Positions 1 through 10,000 of a DNA stretch of 64,000 nt are shown piece by piece. Both the position numbers and the translations under genes were made by a program. Below the pieces are notes generated by a model. The model did not search any database, was not told the origin of the DNA, and saw only the letters and a program-made list of their open reading frames with translations. How positions within the stretch are numbered: the first letter of the stretch is position 1; each line of letters starts with the position of its first letter. This DNA is from CAVVYA01 sp963752345 (GTDB taxonomy: Bacteria; Pseudomonadota; Alphaproteobacteria; SMXQ01), in NCBI GenBank assembly GCA_963752345.1, contig CAVVYA010000002.1, positions 186,001-250,000 on the forward strand, written 5' to 3'.

Positions 1-2628
1 CGGTATCGAGGGTGCCATCTTCGTGACGGCGCCGACGGCGCCCGCCGCGCTTGCCGCGACGGCGGCGCTTGCGTGCCGCGTCGTCGCCTGGGCGGCTCTC
101 ACCGCCACGGCTCTCCACCGGACGCGGCTCGCCGACAGCGACATCGCCGGCGCCTTCAATAGCGATGCCTTCGTGCATCTGATCCGCGCCGCTCGCCGCT
201 CGCGGCTGCGGCGGCCGGACGATCCTGGCGTTGACGGTCTTGACCCGGACGCTCCTGACGGTTGCGCCCGCGATCCCGGTCCTCGCCGCCACGACGGCGG
301 CGCGAACGGCGTCCGCGGCGCTCGTCATGCGGTTCACCGGAAGGACGGGCCTCGTCGCCACGGGATTCGACCTCGACCGGTTCGTTGCGTTCCTCGGCGG
401 CGACGGGCTGCTCGTCGCGTTCTTCTTCCTCGTCCTCGACCGCGGCTTCATCCTCGATGTCGAGGTCGCCGCGGCTTTCTTCGTCAGGCTGCGGTGGCCC
501 GGCTTGAACCGACAGCGACGGCGGCGGCGCGGTCTGCGCCTTGAGCCGCTCGAGGCGGAAGTTCGGCGGGATCAGCGTGTCGTCGGTATCGATGACGATA
601 TTGAAGCCGTAGCGCTGCTCCAGAGTCACCAGCGCGGCGCGCTTGTGATTGAGGATGTAGAGCGCGACGGTCGTCGGCACCACGAGGCGAATTTCGGCGG
701 CGCGGCGGCGGATGCCTTCCTCCTCGACCGCGCGGATGACATGCAGCGCGGCGGATTCCGTCGAGCGCACCAGGCCGGTGCCCTCGCAATGGGGGCAGCG
801 CTCCGTGGACGCTTCGAGGAAGCTCGGACGCAGCCGCTGGCGCGACAGTTCGAGCAGGCCGAAGGCGCTGATCTTGCCGATCTGGATGCGCGCCCGGTCG
901 ACGCGCATGGCTTCCTTCAGCCGCTTCTCGACGTTGTGCTGGTTGCGCGACTCTTCCATGTCGATGAAGTCGATGACGATCAGGCCGGCGAGGTCGCGCA
1001 GGCGCAACTGGCGGGCGATCTCGTCGGCGGCCTCGCAATTGGTCTTGTAGGCCGTCTCCTCGATATTGCGCTCGCGCGTCGCGCGGCCCGAGTTGACGTC
1101 GATGGCGACCAGCGCCTCGGTCGGGTTGATGACGATGTAGCCGCCCGACTTGAGCGTCACGACGGGATTGTGCATCGCGTCGAGCTGACTCTCGATCTGG
1201 TAGCGGTGGAACAGCGGAATTTCCGGATCGCGGTACTGCTGCACCTTCTTGGCGTGACTCGGCATCAGCATGCGCATGAATTCTTTCGCGGTGCGATAGC
1301 CGTCGTCGCCCTCGACGAGAACCTCGTCGACGTCCTTGGTGTAATGGTCGCGGATCGAGCGCTTGATCAGGTTGGCTTCTTCATAGACCAACGCGGGCGC
1401 AATGGATTTGAGCGTGAGCTCGCGCACTTCGTCCCACTGCCGCAGCAGGTATTCGTAGTCGCGCTTGAGTTCGGTCTTGCTGCGCTCGACCGCGGCGGTG
1501 CGCAGGATGACCGCCATGCCCTCGGGAATATCGAGTTCGTCGAGATGCGATTTGAGACGCTTGCGGTCGGCCGGGCTGCTGATCTTGCGCGAAATGCCGC
1601 CGCCGCGCGCGGTGTTGGGCATCAGCACGCAATAGCGGCCGGCCAGCGACAGATAGGTGGTGAGCGCCGCGCCCTTATTGCCGCGCTCTTCCTTGACGAC
1701 CTGGACGAGCAAAATCTGGCGGCGCTTGATGACTTCCTGGATCTTGTAGCGATGACGGCCCATGCGGCCGCGCCGGCGTTCCGCCGCGGCGCCCTCGACT
1801 TCGGCTTCCACCTCGTCGGCGCCGCCGACCACCTCGAGGTTGTGCGGCGTCTCGCGCACCTCGACGTGATCGCCGCCTTCGGCGGTGGCCGGAGCAGCTT
1901 CGGCAGTCTCGCCGCTGTCGCCGGCATCGCTCGCGTCACCGGCGATGACGACGCTGCTGACCACATCCTGACCATTCAACTCGTTGGCCAAGGGCATGGT
2001 GCGGGCCGTTTCGTCGACCGGCCCTTCGCCCGCGACTTCAGTCGGCGCGTCGAACAACGCAGACGGCGCGGCATAGTCGGCGTCGCGCTTCTCCGTTTCG
2101 CCTTCGATTTCCGCGTCGATCGGCGCCGGGTCGGTGGAGACCGGTATGGCCGCTTCGCCGCCTGCCTCGGGGCTGGAGGCCTGTGCCTCGCCCGTGGGCT
2201 CGATCGCGAAGAGTTCGGTCGGCGGCTCGGCCAGGATGGCGTGCGGGATGTCGCCATGACCGGCTACGGTCATGGTCATGGTCGCCATGATCATGATCGG
2301 TTACCGGCTCGAAGTCCGCATCGGAATCACCATAGCCGCCCATGCGCTTCTGCTCGGCGAGCAGGGCCATGCGGTCGGCGACGGGGATCTGATAGTAGTC
2401 CGGGTGGATTTCGCTAAAGGGCAGGAAACCGTGGCGGTTGCCGCCGAAATCCACGAAGGCGGCTTGAAGGGACGGCTCTACCCGCGTGACTTTCGCGAGG
2501 TAGATGTTGCCCTTCAGTTGTTTCTTCGTTGAACTTTCAAAGTCGAATTCGTCGAGACGGGTTCCATTTGCGATCACCACCCGGGTTTCCTCCAGGTGGG
2601 TCGCGTCGATCAGCATCCGTTTAACCAT
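1..2628 (-). CDS. rne: Ribonuclease E, frameshifted, 3' end runs off the window
   Basis: Endoribonuclease that starts mRNA decay and processes rRNA and tRNA precursors. The start at 2628 has an AAGGAT ribosome site. Residues 35-80 are the first half of the S1 domain (KGNIYLAKVTRVEP, VDFGGNRHGFLPFSEIHPDYY). A long acidic, His/Asp-rich insertion follows, as in other alphaproteobacterial RNase E, then the second S1 half (KEERGNKGAALTTYLSLAGR). The catalytic region has both metal-binding aspartates (AIDVNSG, IVIDFIDME) and the zinc-link motif CPHCEGTG. The tail is the usual Arg/Glu-rich degradosome scaffold. The frame breaks near 2250-2275, inside a CATGAC-type repeat, and again near 160-175, after which an Arg-rich tail stays open to base 1. 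Both breaks look like sequencing indels because the coding sense continues across them. Confidence 0.9.
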
Positions 2629-3103
2629 TTATCCTTTTCGCTCCGGGATACGGCCGCCTGGCGCGCATACTGTAAGCGCGCGCCCGCGCTGCATCCGACA
2701 TTTTGCGAAGCCGGCGACGCCTCGTCTCGACCCGTGTAAACCTGGATTCAAAGAGAAATCCGGTGACGGGGAGGGCCGGGGACGCCGCACTGTGGCAAGA
2801 CCAAAGTCAGCCAAATGACGGCTTCAGGGTTTCACACAAGCCTCCATTGGGCTGAGCGCGCCACGAACAATCGAATGAGCCATAGAGCTCGGAGGATTGT
2901 CTGCGCCACGCCGCCAATCAGCACTTGATACGTAGGCTGTGCCGGATTGGCCGACCGGGAAGCATCCATCTGCAAAATAGTCGCAATTCCCCCATTCCAC
3001 AATCACTTAAATGGCGTTCTTCAAGGCTTGCGCAGGCCTTTGCGGTTGCTGGGATGCCGAAAATCACGCTATATATTGACGTTAGCAGGGAAATTAGCCC
3101 GAT
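2629..3103. other. Divergent intergenic region between rne and the amidase gene
   Basis: No gene is convincing here. The stretch must hold the promoters of rne (leftward) and of the amidase operon (rightward). It is more AT-rich near 2985-3080. The only specific site I can propose is the amidase promoter listed separately. Confidence 0.5.
3046..3075 (+). promoter_or_regulatory. Possible sigma-70-type promoter of the amidase-mrcA genes
   Basis: TTGCTG at 3046 and TATATA at 3070 are separated by 18 bases and lie about 30 bases before the amidase start. Spacing is good, but the -35 element is only a partial match. Confidence 0.3.
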
Positions 3104-4381
3104 ATGTGGCATATGATTCGACGAGTCTCCGTCGCCCTCGGCGGCCTCGGGATGTTTATCGCCGTGACCCTCGTCGGGATGACCCTGGCGGCGGCACAAC
3201 CCCGCGTCACCGATCTCCGCATCGGCGACCAAGGCGGCGCCACCCGGCTGGTGCTCGAAATCAGCGAGCAGGTCACGCCCGAGGTCTCCGTGCTCGCCGC
3301 GCCCGACCGTGTCATCATCGATTTTCCCGAGATGTCATGGGCTTTGCCCATGAATGCGGCGGCCGCGAAGGGCGGCATCATCCAGAGTTTCCGCTTCGGC
3401 TCTTTCACCGCCGGGCGCTCCCGCATGGTGCTCGACGTCAAAGGCCCCGTGGTCGTCAAGAGCGCCTTCATGATGGAGCCGCGCGACGATCACCGCTTCC
3501 GCTACGTGGTCGATCTGCAACCCAGCCAGCCGCCACGCCAGCAGCAGGCGGCCAATCCGACAGCGACGCCCGTGGCGCCAGCGCCGCCGCAAATCCAGGC
3601 CCGCGCGGCGCCGCCGCAGCAACAGAGCGCCGTGGTCCAGCCGCTGCCGAGGCCGCCGGGGGCGCGCCAGCCGGCGAAGCCGAGGGACGCCCGCCATGTG
3701 GTGGCGATCGACGCCGGCCATGGCGGAGTCGATCCGGGCACCATCGGCAAGGGTGGGACGCAGGAGAAGGACATCACCCTCACCATGGCGCGCGAGCTCA
3801 AGGCGCGCCTGGAAGCGACCGGCCGCTATCGCGTCATCCTGACGCGCGACCGCGACATTTTCCTGCCGCTGCGCGACCGGTTTGGCATGGCGCGGGCCAA
3901 CGGCGCCGAAATGTTCATTTCCCTGCATGCGGACGCCAATCCGAACCCGATCGTGCGCGGCGGCTCGGTCTATACCCTGTCGGAGGTGGCGTCGGACAAG
4001 GAAGCCGAGATGCTGGCGGCCAAGGAAAACAAGGCCGATCTGATCGCCGGCATGGACCTGAGTCACGAAAATCCCCAGGTTACCAGCATCTTGCTCGACC
4101 TCGCCCAGCGCGAGACCATGAACTATTCGGCAACCTTTGCGGCCATGATGGTCGCCGAGCTCGGCAAATCGGTGCAATTGCTCGGCCGCTCGCATCGCTT
4201 CGCCGGTTTTGCCGTCCTCAAGGCGCCCGACGTGCCGTCGGTCCTGCTCGAACTGGGCTATCTGTCCAACAGCGCGGAGGAAAAGCTGCTCAACCAGGCC
4301 GCTTATCGGCGCAAGATCGCCGACGGCGTGGTCCGGGCAGCCGACCGCTTTTTTCGCGAACGGCCGCAGGCCGGCCGCTGA
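3104..4381 (+). CDS. amiC: N-acetylmuramoyl-L-alanine amidase (AmiC type, AMIN + Amidase_3)
   Basis: Periplasmic zinc enzyme that cuts the bond between N-acetylmuramic acid and L-alanine and helps separate daughter cells. An N-terminal hydrophobic segment (residues 10-28) is the export signal. An AMIN domain (about 30-140, TDLRIGDQGGATRLVLE) targets the septum, a Pro/Gln-rich linker follows (140-195), and the amidase domain fills the rest. Zinc ligands are His206 (DAGHGG), Glu221 (TQEKD) and His275 (SLHAD); Glu383 in LLELGYLSN is the catalytic glutamate. Length (425 aa) is normal. An ATG three codons downstream is an alternative start. mrcA follows after 114 bases, the conserved alphaproteobacterial order. 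Confidence 0.93.
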   Translation: MWHMIRRVSVALGGLGMFIAVTLVGMTLAAAQPRVTDLRIGDQGGATRLVLEISEQVTPEVSVLAAPDRVIIDFPEMSWALPMNAAAAKGGIIQSFRFGSFTAGRSRMVLDVKGPVVVKSAFMMEPRDDHRFRYVVDLQPSQPPRQQQAANPTATPVAPAPPQIQARAAPPQQQSAVVQPLPRPPGARQPAKPRDARHVVAIDAGHGGVDPGTIGKGGTQEKDITLTMARELKARLEATGRYRVILTRDRDIFLPLRDRFGMARANGAEMFISLHADANPNPIVRGGSVYTLSEVASDKEAEMLAAKENKADLIAGMDLSHENPQVTSILLDLAQRETMNYSATFAAMMVAELGKSVQLLGRSHRFAGFAVLKAPDVPSVLLELGYLSNSAEEKLLNQAAYRRKIADGVVRAADRFFRERPQAGR

Positions 4382-4495
4382 CGTTAACAATTTGCTGCCA
4401 CATTTCTCCTCTATAATTGCGGTTTCCCGACACGAGCCGGGCCGTGGTAGTCCTGCCGGACGCCAAGGCAGCCGGGTGGGGCGGACGAACTGACC

Positions 4496-6937
4496 ATGCT
4501 CAAGAAACTCGCGTATCTCTTTTCCGGGCTGGTGACGCTCGGCCTCATCGGCCTGGCCGGAGTCGCGTACCTGTTCCACCACTACGGGCGTGGCCTGCCG
4601 GACTATCAGCAACTGGCGACCTATGAGCCGCCGGTGGTCACCCGCGTCCATGCCGGCGACGGCGCCTTGATCACCGAATACGCCCAGGAGAAGCGCGTCT
4701 TCGTGCCGATCGAGGCGATTCCGAAACCGGTGATCAAGGCGTTTCTCGCCGCCGAGGACAAGAACTTCTACAGCCACCCCGGGATCGATTTCCTCGGCAT
4801 CGTTCGCGCGTCGGTGCAGAATCTCATGCAGGTCGGCCAGAACCGCCGTCCGGCCGGCGCCTCCACGATCACCCAGCAGGTCGCGAAGAACTTTTTGCTG
4901 ACCAACGAGGTGTCGATCGAGCGCAAGGTCAAGGAGGCGATCCTCGCCTTCCGTATCGAGCGCGCGATCTCCAAGGACCGCATCCTCGAACTCTACCTCA
5001 ACCAGATCTATCTCGGTTTCGGCTCCTACGGCGTGGCCGCCGCGGGTCTCAACTACTTCAACAAGTCGCTCGACGAGTTGACCGTCGGCGAGGCGGCCTA
5101 TCTCGCCGCGCTGCCCAAGGCGCCCAACAATTATCATCCCTATCGCCAGCCGGGTGCCGCCAAGGCCCGCCGCGACTGGGTGATCGAACGCATGCTCGAA
5201 GAGGGCTATGTCACGCCGCAGGAAGCGGCGCAGGCTCAGGCAACTCCGCTCGCGGTGCAGCCTGCGAGCGAGACCCGCACCACCGAAGCGTCGTTCTTCG
5301 CCGAGGAGGTGCGCCGCACGCTGTATGACCGCTACGGCGAATCGGGGCTTTATCGCGGCGGCTTGTCGGTTCGCACCACGCTCGATTCCCGCCTGCAGGA
5401 AGCCGCCGACCGCGCGTTGCGCGACGGGTTGATCCGCTATGACCGGCGGCATGGCTGGCGCGGTCCGATCGCGCATGTCGCCCTCGGCAAGGCGAATGAC
5501 GATTGGCAGGCGCAACTGATCAGCACCAACCGGCCGCAAGGGCTGGCGCCTTGGCGCTTCGCTATCGTGCTCAAGACCGACGAGCACGGCGCCACCATCG
5601 GCATCGAGGACGGCAGCCAGGGGCATATTCCGTTCGCCGAGCTGCGTTGGGCGCGCGCCTGGCGCAAGGGCCAGTTGCTCGGACCGGCGGTGAAAACCAC
5701 GACCGACGTGATCCAGGCCGGCGACGTCATCGCCGTGGCGCCACTCGCCGCCGACAAGGGCGCGCCCACGGGCAGCTTGCCGGCCTACAGCCTGCAGCAG
5801 ATTCCCGAGGTCAACGGCGCGCTCGTCGCGCTCGACCCGCATACCGGCCGCGTGCTCGCCATGTCCGGCGGCTTCTCCTACGAGATGAGCCAGTTCAACC
5901 GTGCCACCCAGGCGCTGCGCCAGCCGGGCTCGTCGTTCAAGCCGTTCGTCTATCTCGCGGCGCTCGATGCGGGATTCACGCCGTCGAGCCTGGTGCTCGA
6001 CGCGCCCTTCGTGGTCGACCAGGGCCCCGGCCTCGGCCTGTGGAAGCCATCGAACTACAGCGAAGATTTTCTCGGCCCGAGCACGCTGCGCACCGGCATC
6101 GAAAAATCGCGGAACCTGATGACCGTGCGGCTGGCGCAGACCATCGGCATGGACAAGGTCGCCGACTACGCCGAACGCTTTGGCATCGTCGATCGTCTGC
6201 AGCCGGTACTTTCGATGTCGCTCGGCGCCGCCGAAACCACGGCGCTGCGCATGACGACCGCCTATGCCATGCTGGTCAACGGCGGCAAGCGCATCACGCC
6301 GACGCTGATCGACCGCATCCAGGACCGCCACGGCGACACGGTCTACAGGCACGACGAACGTCCGTGTCCGCAATGCGAAGGCGCGGATGCCAGTGTCGAC
6401 CTCGTGCCGCGCGTGCCGGATTCGCGCGAGCAGATCGCCGATCCGCGCACCGCCTATCAGATGGTGTCGATCCTGCAGGGCGTCGTCCAGCGCGGCACCG
6501 GCCGCCGTCTCGCGCAGCTTGGCCGGCCGCTCGCCGGCAAGACCGGCACGAGCAACGATTTCATGGATACCTGGTTCGTCGGCTTTTCGCCCGATTTGGT
6601 GGCCGGCGTGTTCTTCGGCTTCGACACGCCACGCAGCCTGGGCAAGGACGAGACCGGCTCGTCGGTCGCCGTGCCGGTGTTCTACGAATTCATGCAGGAA
6701 GCGCTCAACGGCCAGCCCAACATCCCGTTCCGCATTCCGCCGGGCATCCGGCTGGTGCGGGTCGACGCCACCACCGGCAAGCTGGCCGGCGCGCGCGACA
6801 AGAATGCGATCCTCGAAGCCTTCCTGCCGGGCACCGAGCCGACCGGCCGCGAGATGGTGCTCGAAGGCAGCGAAGCCGAGCCCAAGCCGGGCCTGATCCG
6901 CCCCACCGCGGGATCGGCGGGCGGCGGGCTTTACTGA
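4496..6937 (+). CDS. mrcA: Penicillin-binding protein 1A, bifunctional transglycosylase/transpeptidase
   Basis: Class A PBP of 813 aa that polymerises lipid II glycan strands and crosslinks the peptides at the inner membrane. Residues 8-28 are the single membrane anchor. The GT51 transglycosylase domain spans about 60-230 with EDKNFYSHPG (catalytic Glu near residue 86), GASTITQQ and RKVKEAILA motifs. A central OB-like region (about 320-430) precedes the transpeptidase domain, which has all three active-site motifs: SSFK (Ser near 478), SRN, and KTGT near 681. The gene is intact. It lies between the amidase and prfB in the usual order, and the island LpoB-like gene at 15518 would be a candidate PBP activator. 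Confidence 0.95.
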   Translation: MLKKLAYLFSGLVTLGLIGLAGVAYLFHHYGRGLPDYQQLATYEPPVVTRVHAGDGALITEYAQEKRVFVPIEAIPKPVIKAFLAAEDKNFYSHPGIDFLGIVRASVQNLMQVGQNRRPAGASTITQQVAKNFLLTNEVSIERKVKEAILAFRIERAISKDRILELYLNQIYLGFGSYGVAAAGLNYFNKSLDELTVGEAAYLAALPKAPNNYHPYRQPGAAKARRDWVIERMLEEGYVTPQEAAQAQATPLAVQPASETRTTEASFFAEEVRRTLYDRYGESGLYRGGLSVRTTLDSRLQEAADRALRDGLIRYDRRHGWRGPIAHVALGKANDDWQAQLISTNRPQGLAPWRFAIVLKTDEHGATIGIEDGSQGHIPFAELRWARAWRKGQLLGPAVKTTTDVIQAGDVIAVAPLAADKGAPTGSLPAYSLQQIPEVNGALVALDPHTGRVLAMSGGFSYEMSQFNRATQALRQPGSSFKPFVYLAALDAGFTPSSLVLDAPFVVDQGPGLGLWKPSNYSEDFLGPSTLRTGIEKSRNLMTVRLAQTIGMDKVADYAERFGIVDRLQPVLSMSLGAAETTALRMTTAYAMLVNGGKRITPTLIDRIQDRHGDTVYRHDERPCPQCEGADASVDLVPRVPDSREQIADPRTAYQMVSILQGVVQRGTGRRLAQLGRPLAGKTGTSNDFMDTWFVGFSPDLVAGVFFGFDTPRSLGKDETGSSVAVPVFYEFMQEALNGQPNIPFRIPPGIRLVRVDATTGKLAGARDKNAILEAFLPGTEPTGREMVLEGSEAEPKPGLIRPTAGSAGGGLY

Positions 6938-7046
6938 GTCTCCCGCGCCGCTTATCTATCCTGCAGTCACGAAGCGATTTGCTCACGGCGGCGGATTTGC
7001 GCTAGATATCCGCCGCTAGCACGCCGTCCGCGTTCGAGGAGTCACC

Positions 7047-8190
7047 ATGCGCGCCGAAATCGAGAAGCTCACCGGAGAAACCAAGCAGTCGCTGACGCGG
7101 CTGAGGAGGTATCTTTGACTGGGACAATGCCCTCCGCCGCCTGAGCGAGCTCGACAGCTTCGCCGAAGATCCCAAACTCTGGGACGATGCCGCAAAAGCG
7201 CAAAAAATCATGCGCGAGCGCAACCAGCTCGCGCAGCTCATCGACGGCGTGCGCAAGATCGAGCGCGAGTTCGAGGATAACGTCGGACTGGCCGAACTGG
7301 CCGACGCGGAAGGCGACCAGGCGACTCTGGACGAGGTGCAGAACGCGCTGCAGGTCCTCGCATTGGAGGCCAAGCGCCGCGAATACGAAAGCCTGCTGTC
7401 GGGCGAGGCGGACATCAACGACGCCTTCCTCGAGGTCCATGCCGGCGCCGGCGGCACGGAGTCTCAGGACTGGGCCAGCATGCTGCTGCGCATGTATGTG
7501 CGCTGGGCGGAACAGCACGGCTACAAGGTGGAATGGATCGAAGAGAGCGAGGGCGAGGAGGCCGGCATCAAGTCGGCCACCATCCGCGTCAACGGCCCGA
7601 ACGCCTATGGCTGGCTCAAGACCGAAACCGGCGTGCATCGCCTGGTGCGCATCTCGCCCTACGATTCGGCGGGCCGGCGCCACACCAGCTTCGCCTCGGT
7701 CGGGGTCTATCCGGTGATCGACGACACCATCGAGGTCGAGATCCTCGACAAGGATCTGCGCATCGATACCTACCGCGCCTCGGGCGCCGGCGGCCAGCAC
7801 GTCAACAAGACCGACAGCGCGATCCGCATCACCCACAATCCGACCGGCATCGTCGTGCAGTGCCAGACCGACCGCTCGCAGCACCGCAACCGCGCCATGG
7901 CCTTCGACATGCTGAAGGCGCGGCTCTACGAGCGCGAGCTGCAGAAGCGCGAGGAAGCGAGCCAGGCCCTGCACGACAGCAAGACCGATATCGGCTGGGG
8001 TCACCAGATCCGCTCTTATGTCCTGCAGCCCTACCAGATGGTGAAGGACCTGCGCACCGCGGTCGAGACCAGCAATTCGGGCGGCGTGCTCGACGGCGAC
8101 CTCGACGCCTTCATGCAGGCGGCACTCGCCCAGCGCGTCACCGGCGAGGGAGCGAAGAAGGGCAACCAGGCGGCCGCGGGTCTGGATTAG
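7047..8190 (+). CDS. prfB: Peptide chain release factor 2, with programmed +1 frameshift
   Basis: Recognises UGA and UAA stop codons and triggers peptide release. The true start is ATG 7047 (GAGGAG ribosome site), not the internal ATG at 7210. Zero-frame codons run to a UGA at 7116-7118. A +1 shift on CUU continues as Asp-Trp-Asp into the long frame, giving about 380 aa. The GGQ motif, which enters the peptidyl transferase centre, is at residues 248-250 (GAGGQHVNKTDSA). The stop-recognition tripeptide reads SPY instead of the enterobacterial SPF. Because the shift is a known regulatory device, this break, unlike others in the window, is real biology. Confidence 0.96.
7104..7119 (+). promoter_or_regulatory. 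prfB: prfB programmed frameshift site
   Basis: The codons read AGG AGG TAT CTT TGA C. An internal Shine-Dalgarno (AGGAGG, 7104-7109) sits at the same distance from the CTT-TGA-C slip site as in E. coli prfB. Low RF2 levels make ribosomes pause at UGA and slip +1, so RF2 controls its own synthesis. Confidence 0.95.
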
Positions 8191-8296
8191 AGCGGCCCAC
8201 GTCGCCGGAGGCCTTTCCCCCGGCCCGGGGCGGGTCTATGCTTTCTCCATAAGAACAATGGCCGCGCACCAGCGGCTGACCTTTTGGGAGGACAGC

Positions 8297-8851
8297 ATGA
8301 GCAGCACCGACACCACGAATCCGCAACCGGCCCCGCTTCACGGCGCGGCGAAGAAGGAAGCCTTCCATCTCGCCGCCGAGGCCATGGTCAAGAGCTTCGC
8401 GTTCCAGCGTCCGGATGGCGAGATCGAGCCCGGCCGCAAGATGCATATCAAGCTCGCCGGCACCGACACGTGCCGCGCCCAGGTCCAGGTCCTCAAGAAG
8501 GGCGGCGAGAACAATCTGCATTATCATCCCAACATGGACCTGATCTACATGGTCCTGAAGGGCAAGGTCTCGTTCTACGGGCCGGGCGACAAGGTGATCG
8601 GCAGCTATGGCCCGCTCGAGGGGCTGCTGCTGCCGGAGAATTCCCGCTACTGGTTCGGCTCGGAAGGCGAGGAGGAAGCCTATCTGCTGCAGATCGCCGG
8701 CTACCCCAAGGGCGCCAAGATGTCGCGCCGCATCAACGCGGAGCCGCTGAAGGCGACGCAGGGCGAGAGCGTCTGGTTCGGCATCAACAAGGAGGAAGAG
8801 GAATTCCTCGATAAATACAGCAAGCCGACTTCGCCGAATTCGCATGGATAG
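8297..8851 (+). CDS. Small cupin-domain protein
   Basis: A 184-aa cytoplasmic protein with one cupin barrel; no signal peptide. The metal-binding motif NNLHYHPNMDLIYMVLKG has the first two His ligands and the Gly turn of cupin motif 1; PEGLLLPENSRYWFG-like residues around 115-125 form motif 2 but lack its usual His. Such proteins are often dioxygenase-like or sensing proteins, and the substrate cannot be read from the sequence. Start 8297 is chosen because GGGAGGA lies just upstream; an upstream in-frame codon at 8258 has no such site. It has its own terminator and is probably a single-gene unit behind prfB. Confidence 0.75.
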   Translation: MSSTDTTNPQPAPLHGAAKKEAFHLAAEAMVKSFAFQRPDGEIEPGRKMHIKLAGTDTCRAQVQVLKKGGENNLHYHPNMDLIYMVLKGKVSFYGPGDKVIGSYGPLEGLLLPENSRYWFGSEGEEEAYLLQIAGYPKGAKMSRRINAEPLKATQGESVWFGINKEEEEFLDKYSKPTSPNSHG

Positions 8852-8855
8852 ACCA

Positions 8856-8886
8856 AACGGCGCTCTGCAGGAGCGCCGTTCTTTTT
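8856..8886 (+). terminator. Rho-independent terminator after the cupin gene
   Basis: A perfect 10-bp stem (AACGGCGCTC / GAGCGCCGTT) with a 5-base loop is followed by CTTTTTC. It starts 4 bases after the cupin stop codon. Confidence 0.9.
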
Positions 8887-8942
8887 CGCGCCTTCGTGTA
8901 AGACCGGGAGCCGCGACGACAAAACAGTTCGGGGAGTTCGTC

Positions 8943-9969
8943 ATGAAACGCGTCTTGCTCGTGCTTGCGATTGCCTTGTTCAGCGCCGTCGGATCTGAGC
9001 GTCGTTTCGGCCCAGGATTTCTATAAGGGCAAGAGCGTCAAGCTGATCGTCGGCGCGGCGGCCGGCGGCGGCTACGACTAGCCATTCCCGCCTGGTCAGC
9101 AGGCATATGACCCGGCACATTCCCGGCAATCCCGGCATCGTCGTGATGAACATGCCGGCGGCTGGCGGCTCGTCGCCACCAACCATGTCTATGCCATCGC
9201 CGACAAGGACGGCTCGGCCATCGGCCTGTTCAACCGCTACAGCATTCTCACGGGAATCCTCGGCAACGAACAGGCGCGCTTCAAGGTCGAGGAATTCAAT
9301 TGGCTCGGCACGCCGGCGAGCTACAGCGACAACGCCTATCTCTTCGTCATCCGCGCCGCGCTGCCGCAGAAGACCATCGAGGATTTGCGCAATGCCGATC
9401 CGCCGCTCAGCGTCGGCAATGTCGGTTCGGCGCCGGTGCGCGTGCTCAAGGAGGCGCTCGGCCTCAACCTCAAGATCATCGAGGGCTACAAGGGCAGCAA
9501 CGAACTCGATCTCGCCTTCGAGCGCGGCGAGGTCGACGGCCATACGGTGGGCTGGGCCAATATGCTGTCGCGCCAGCCGGAGTGGATCGAAAAGGGCTTC
9601 GTCCGCCCGATGATCCAGTTCGGCCGAATCGACCGGCTGCCGGCGCTCAAAGACGTGCCGACGGCGCGCGAAGTGGCGCGCACGCCGGAAGACCGCGCGC
9701 TGATCGAATTCACCGAGGCGCCGCTGCTCATGGCCTTTCCCTTCGCCGCGCCGCCGGGCGTGCCGGCCGACCGCGTCGCCATCCTGCGCCAGGCCTTCAA
9801 GGACACGATGGACGACAAGGCCTATCAGGACGACGTCGCCAAGCAGAAGCTCGAATTCACGCCGAAATTCGGCGAGGAACTCCAGGAGATCATCGCCAGC
9901 ATGGCGCGCGCGCCGAAATCGGTGACCGACCGCTACAACGACATCGTCGGCAGCCGCTCCGGCGGCTGA
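8943..9969 (+). pseudogene. TctC/Bug-type periplasmic receptor, broken by three frame changes
   Basis: Homologous over its whole length to the next gene (10001). It belongs to the TctC/Bug family of periplasmic receptors that bind carboxylates or related solutes for tripartite tricarboxylate transporters. The signal peptide (MKRVLLVLAIALFSAV) is in one frame. Frame changes near 8991-8996, near 9078 (a TAG after GGGYD) and near 9165 are needed to link SAQDFYKGKSVKLIVG, HIPGNPGIVVMNMPAAGG and the long final frame ending at 9969. Three breaks in the first 230 bases could be decay or sequencing error; the last 800 bases are intact. It is probably a tandem duplicate of the next gene. Confidence 0.7.
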
Positions 9970-10000
9970 GATGAGAACAAGAGCAGGGAAGAGGCATGTC

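Noticed and set aside
231..2417. Long + strand open frame of 728 codons over rne
   Set aside because: It is antisense to RNase E with typical shadow composition; no family signature and rne motifs are certain on the other strand.
3335..6373. 1012-codon - strand frame over the amidase and mrcA
   Set aside because: Shadow frame caused by high GC at third positions; both genes on the + strand are unambiguous.
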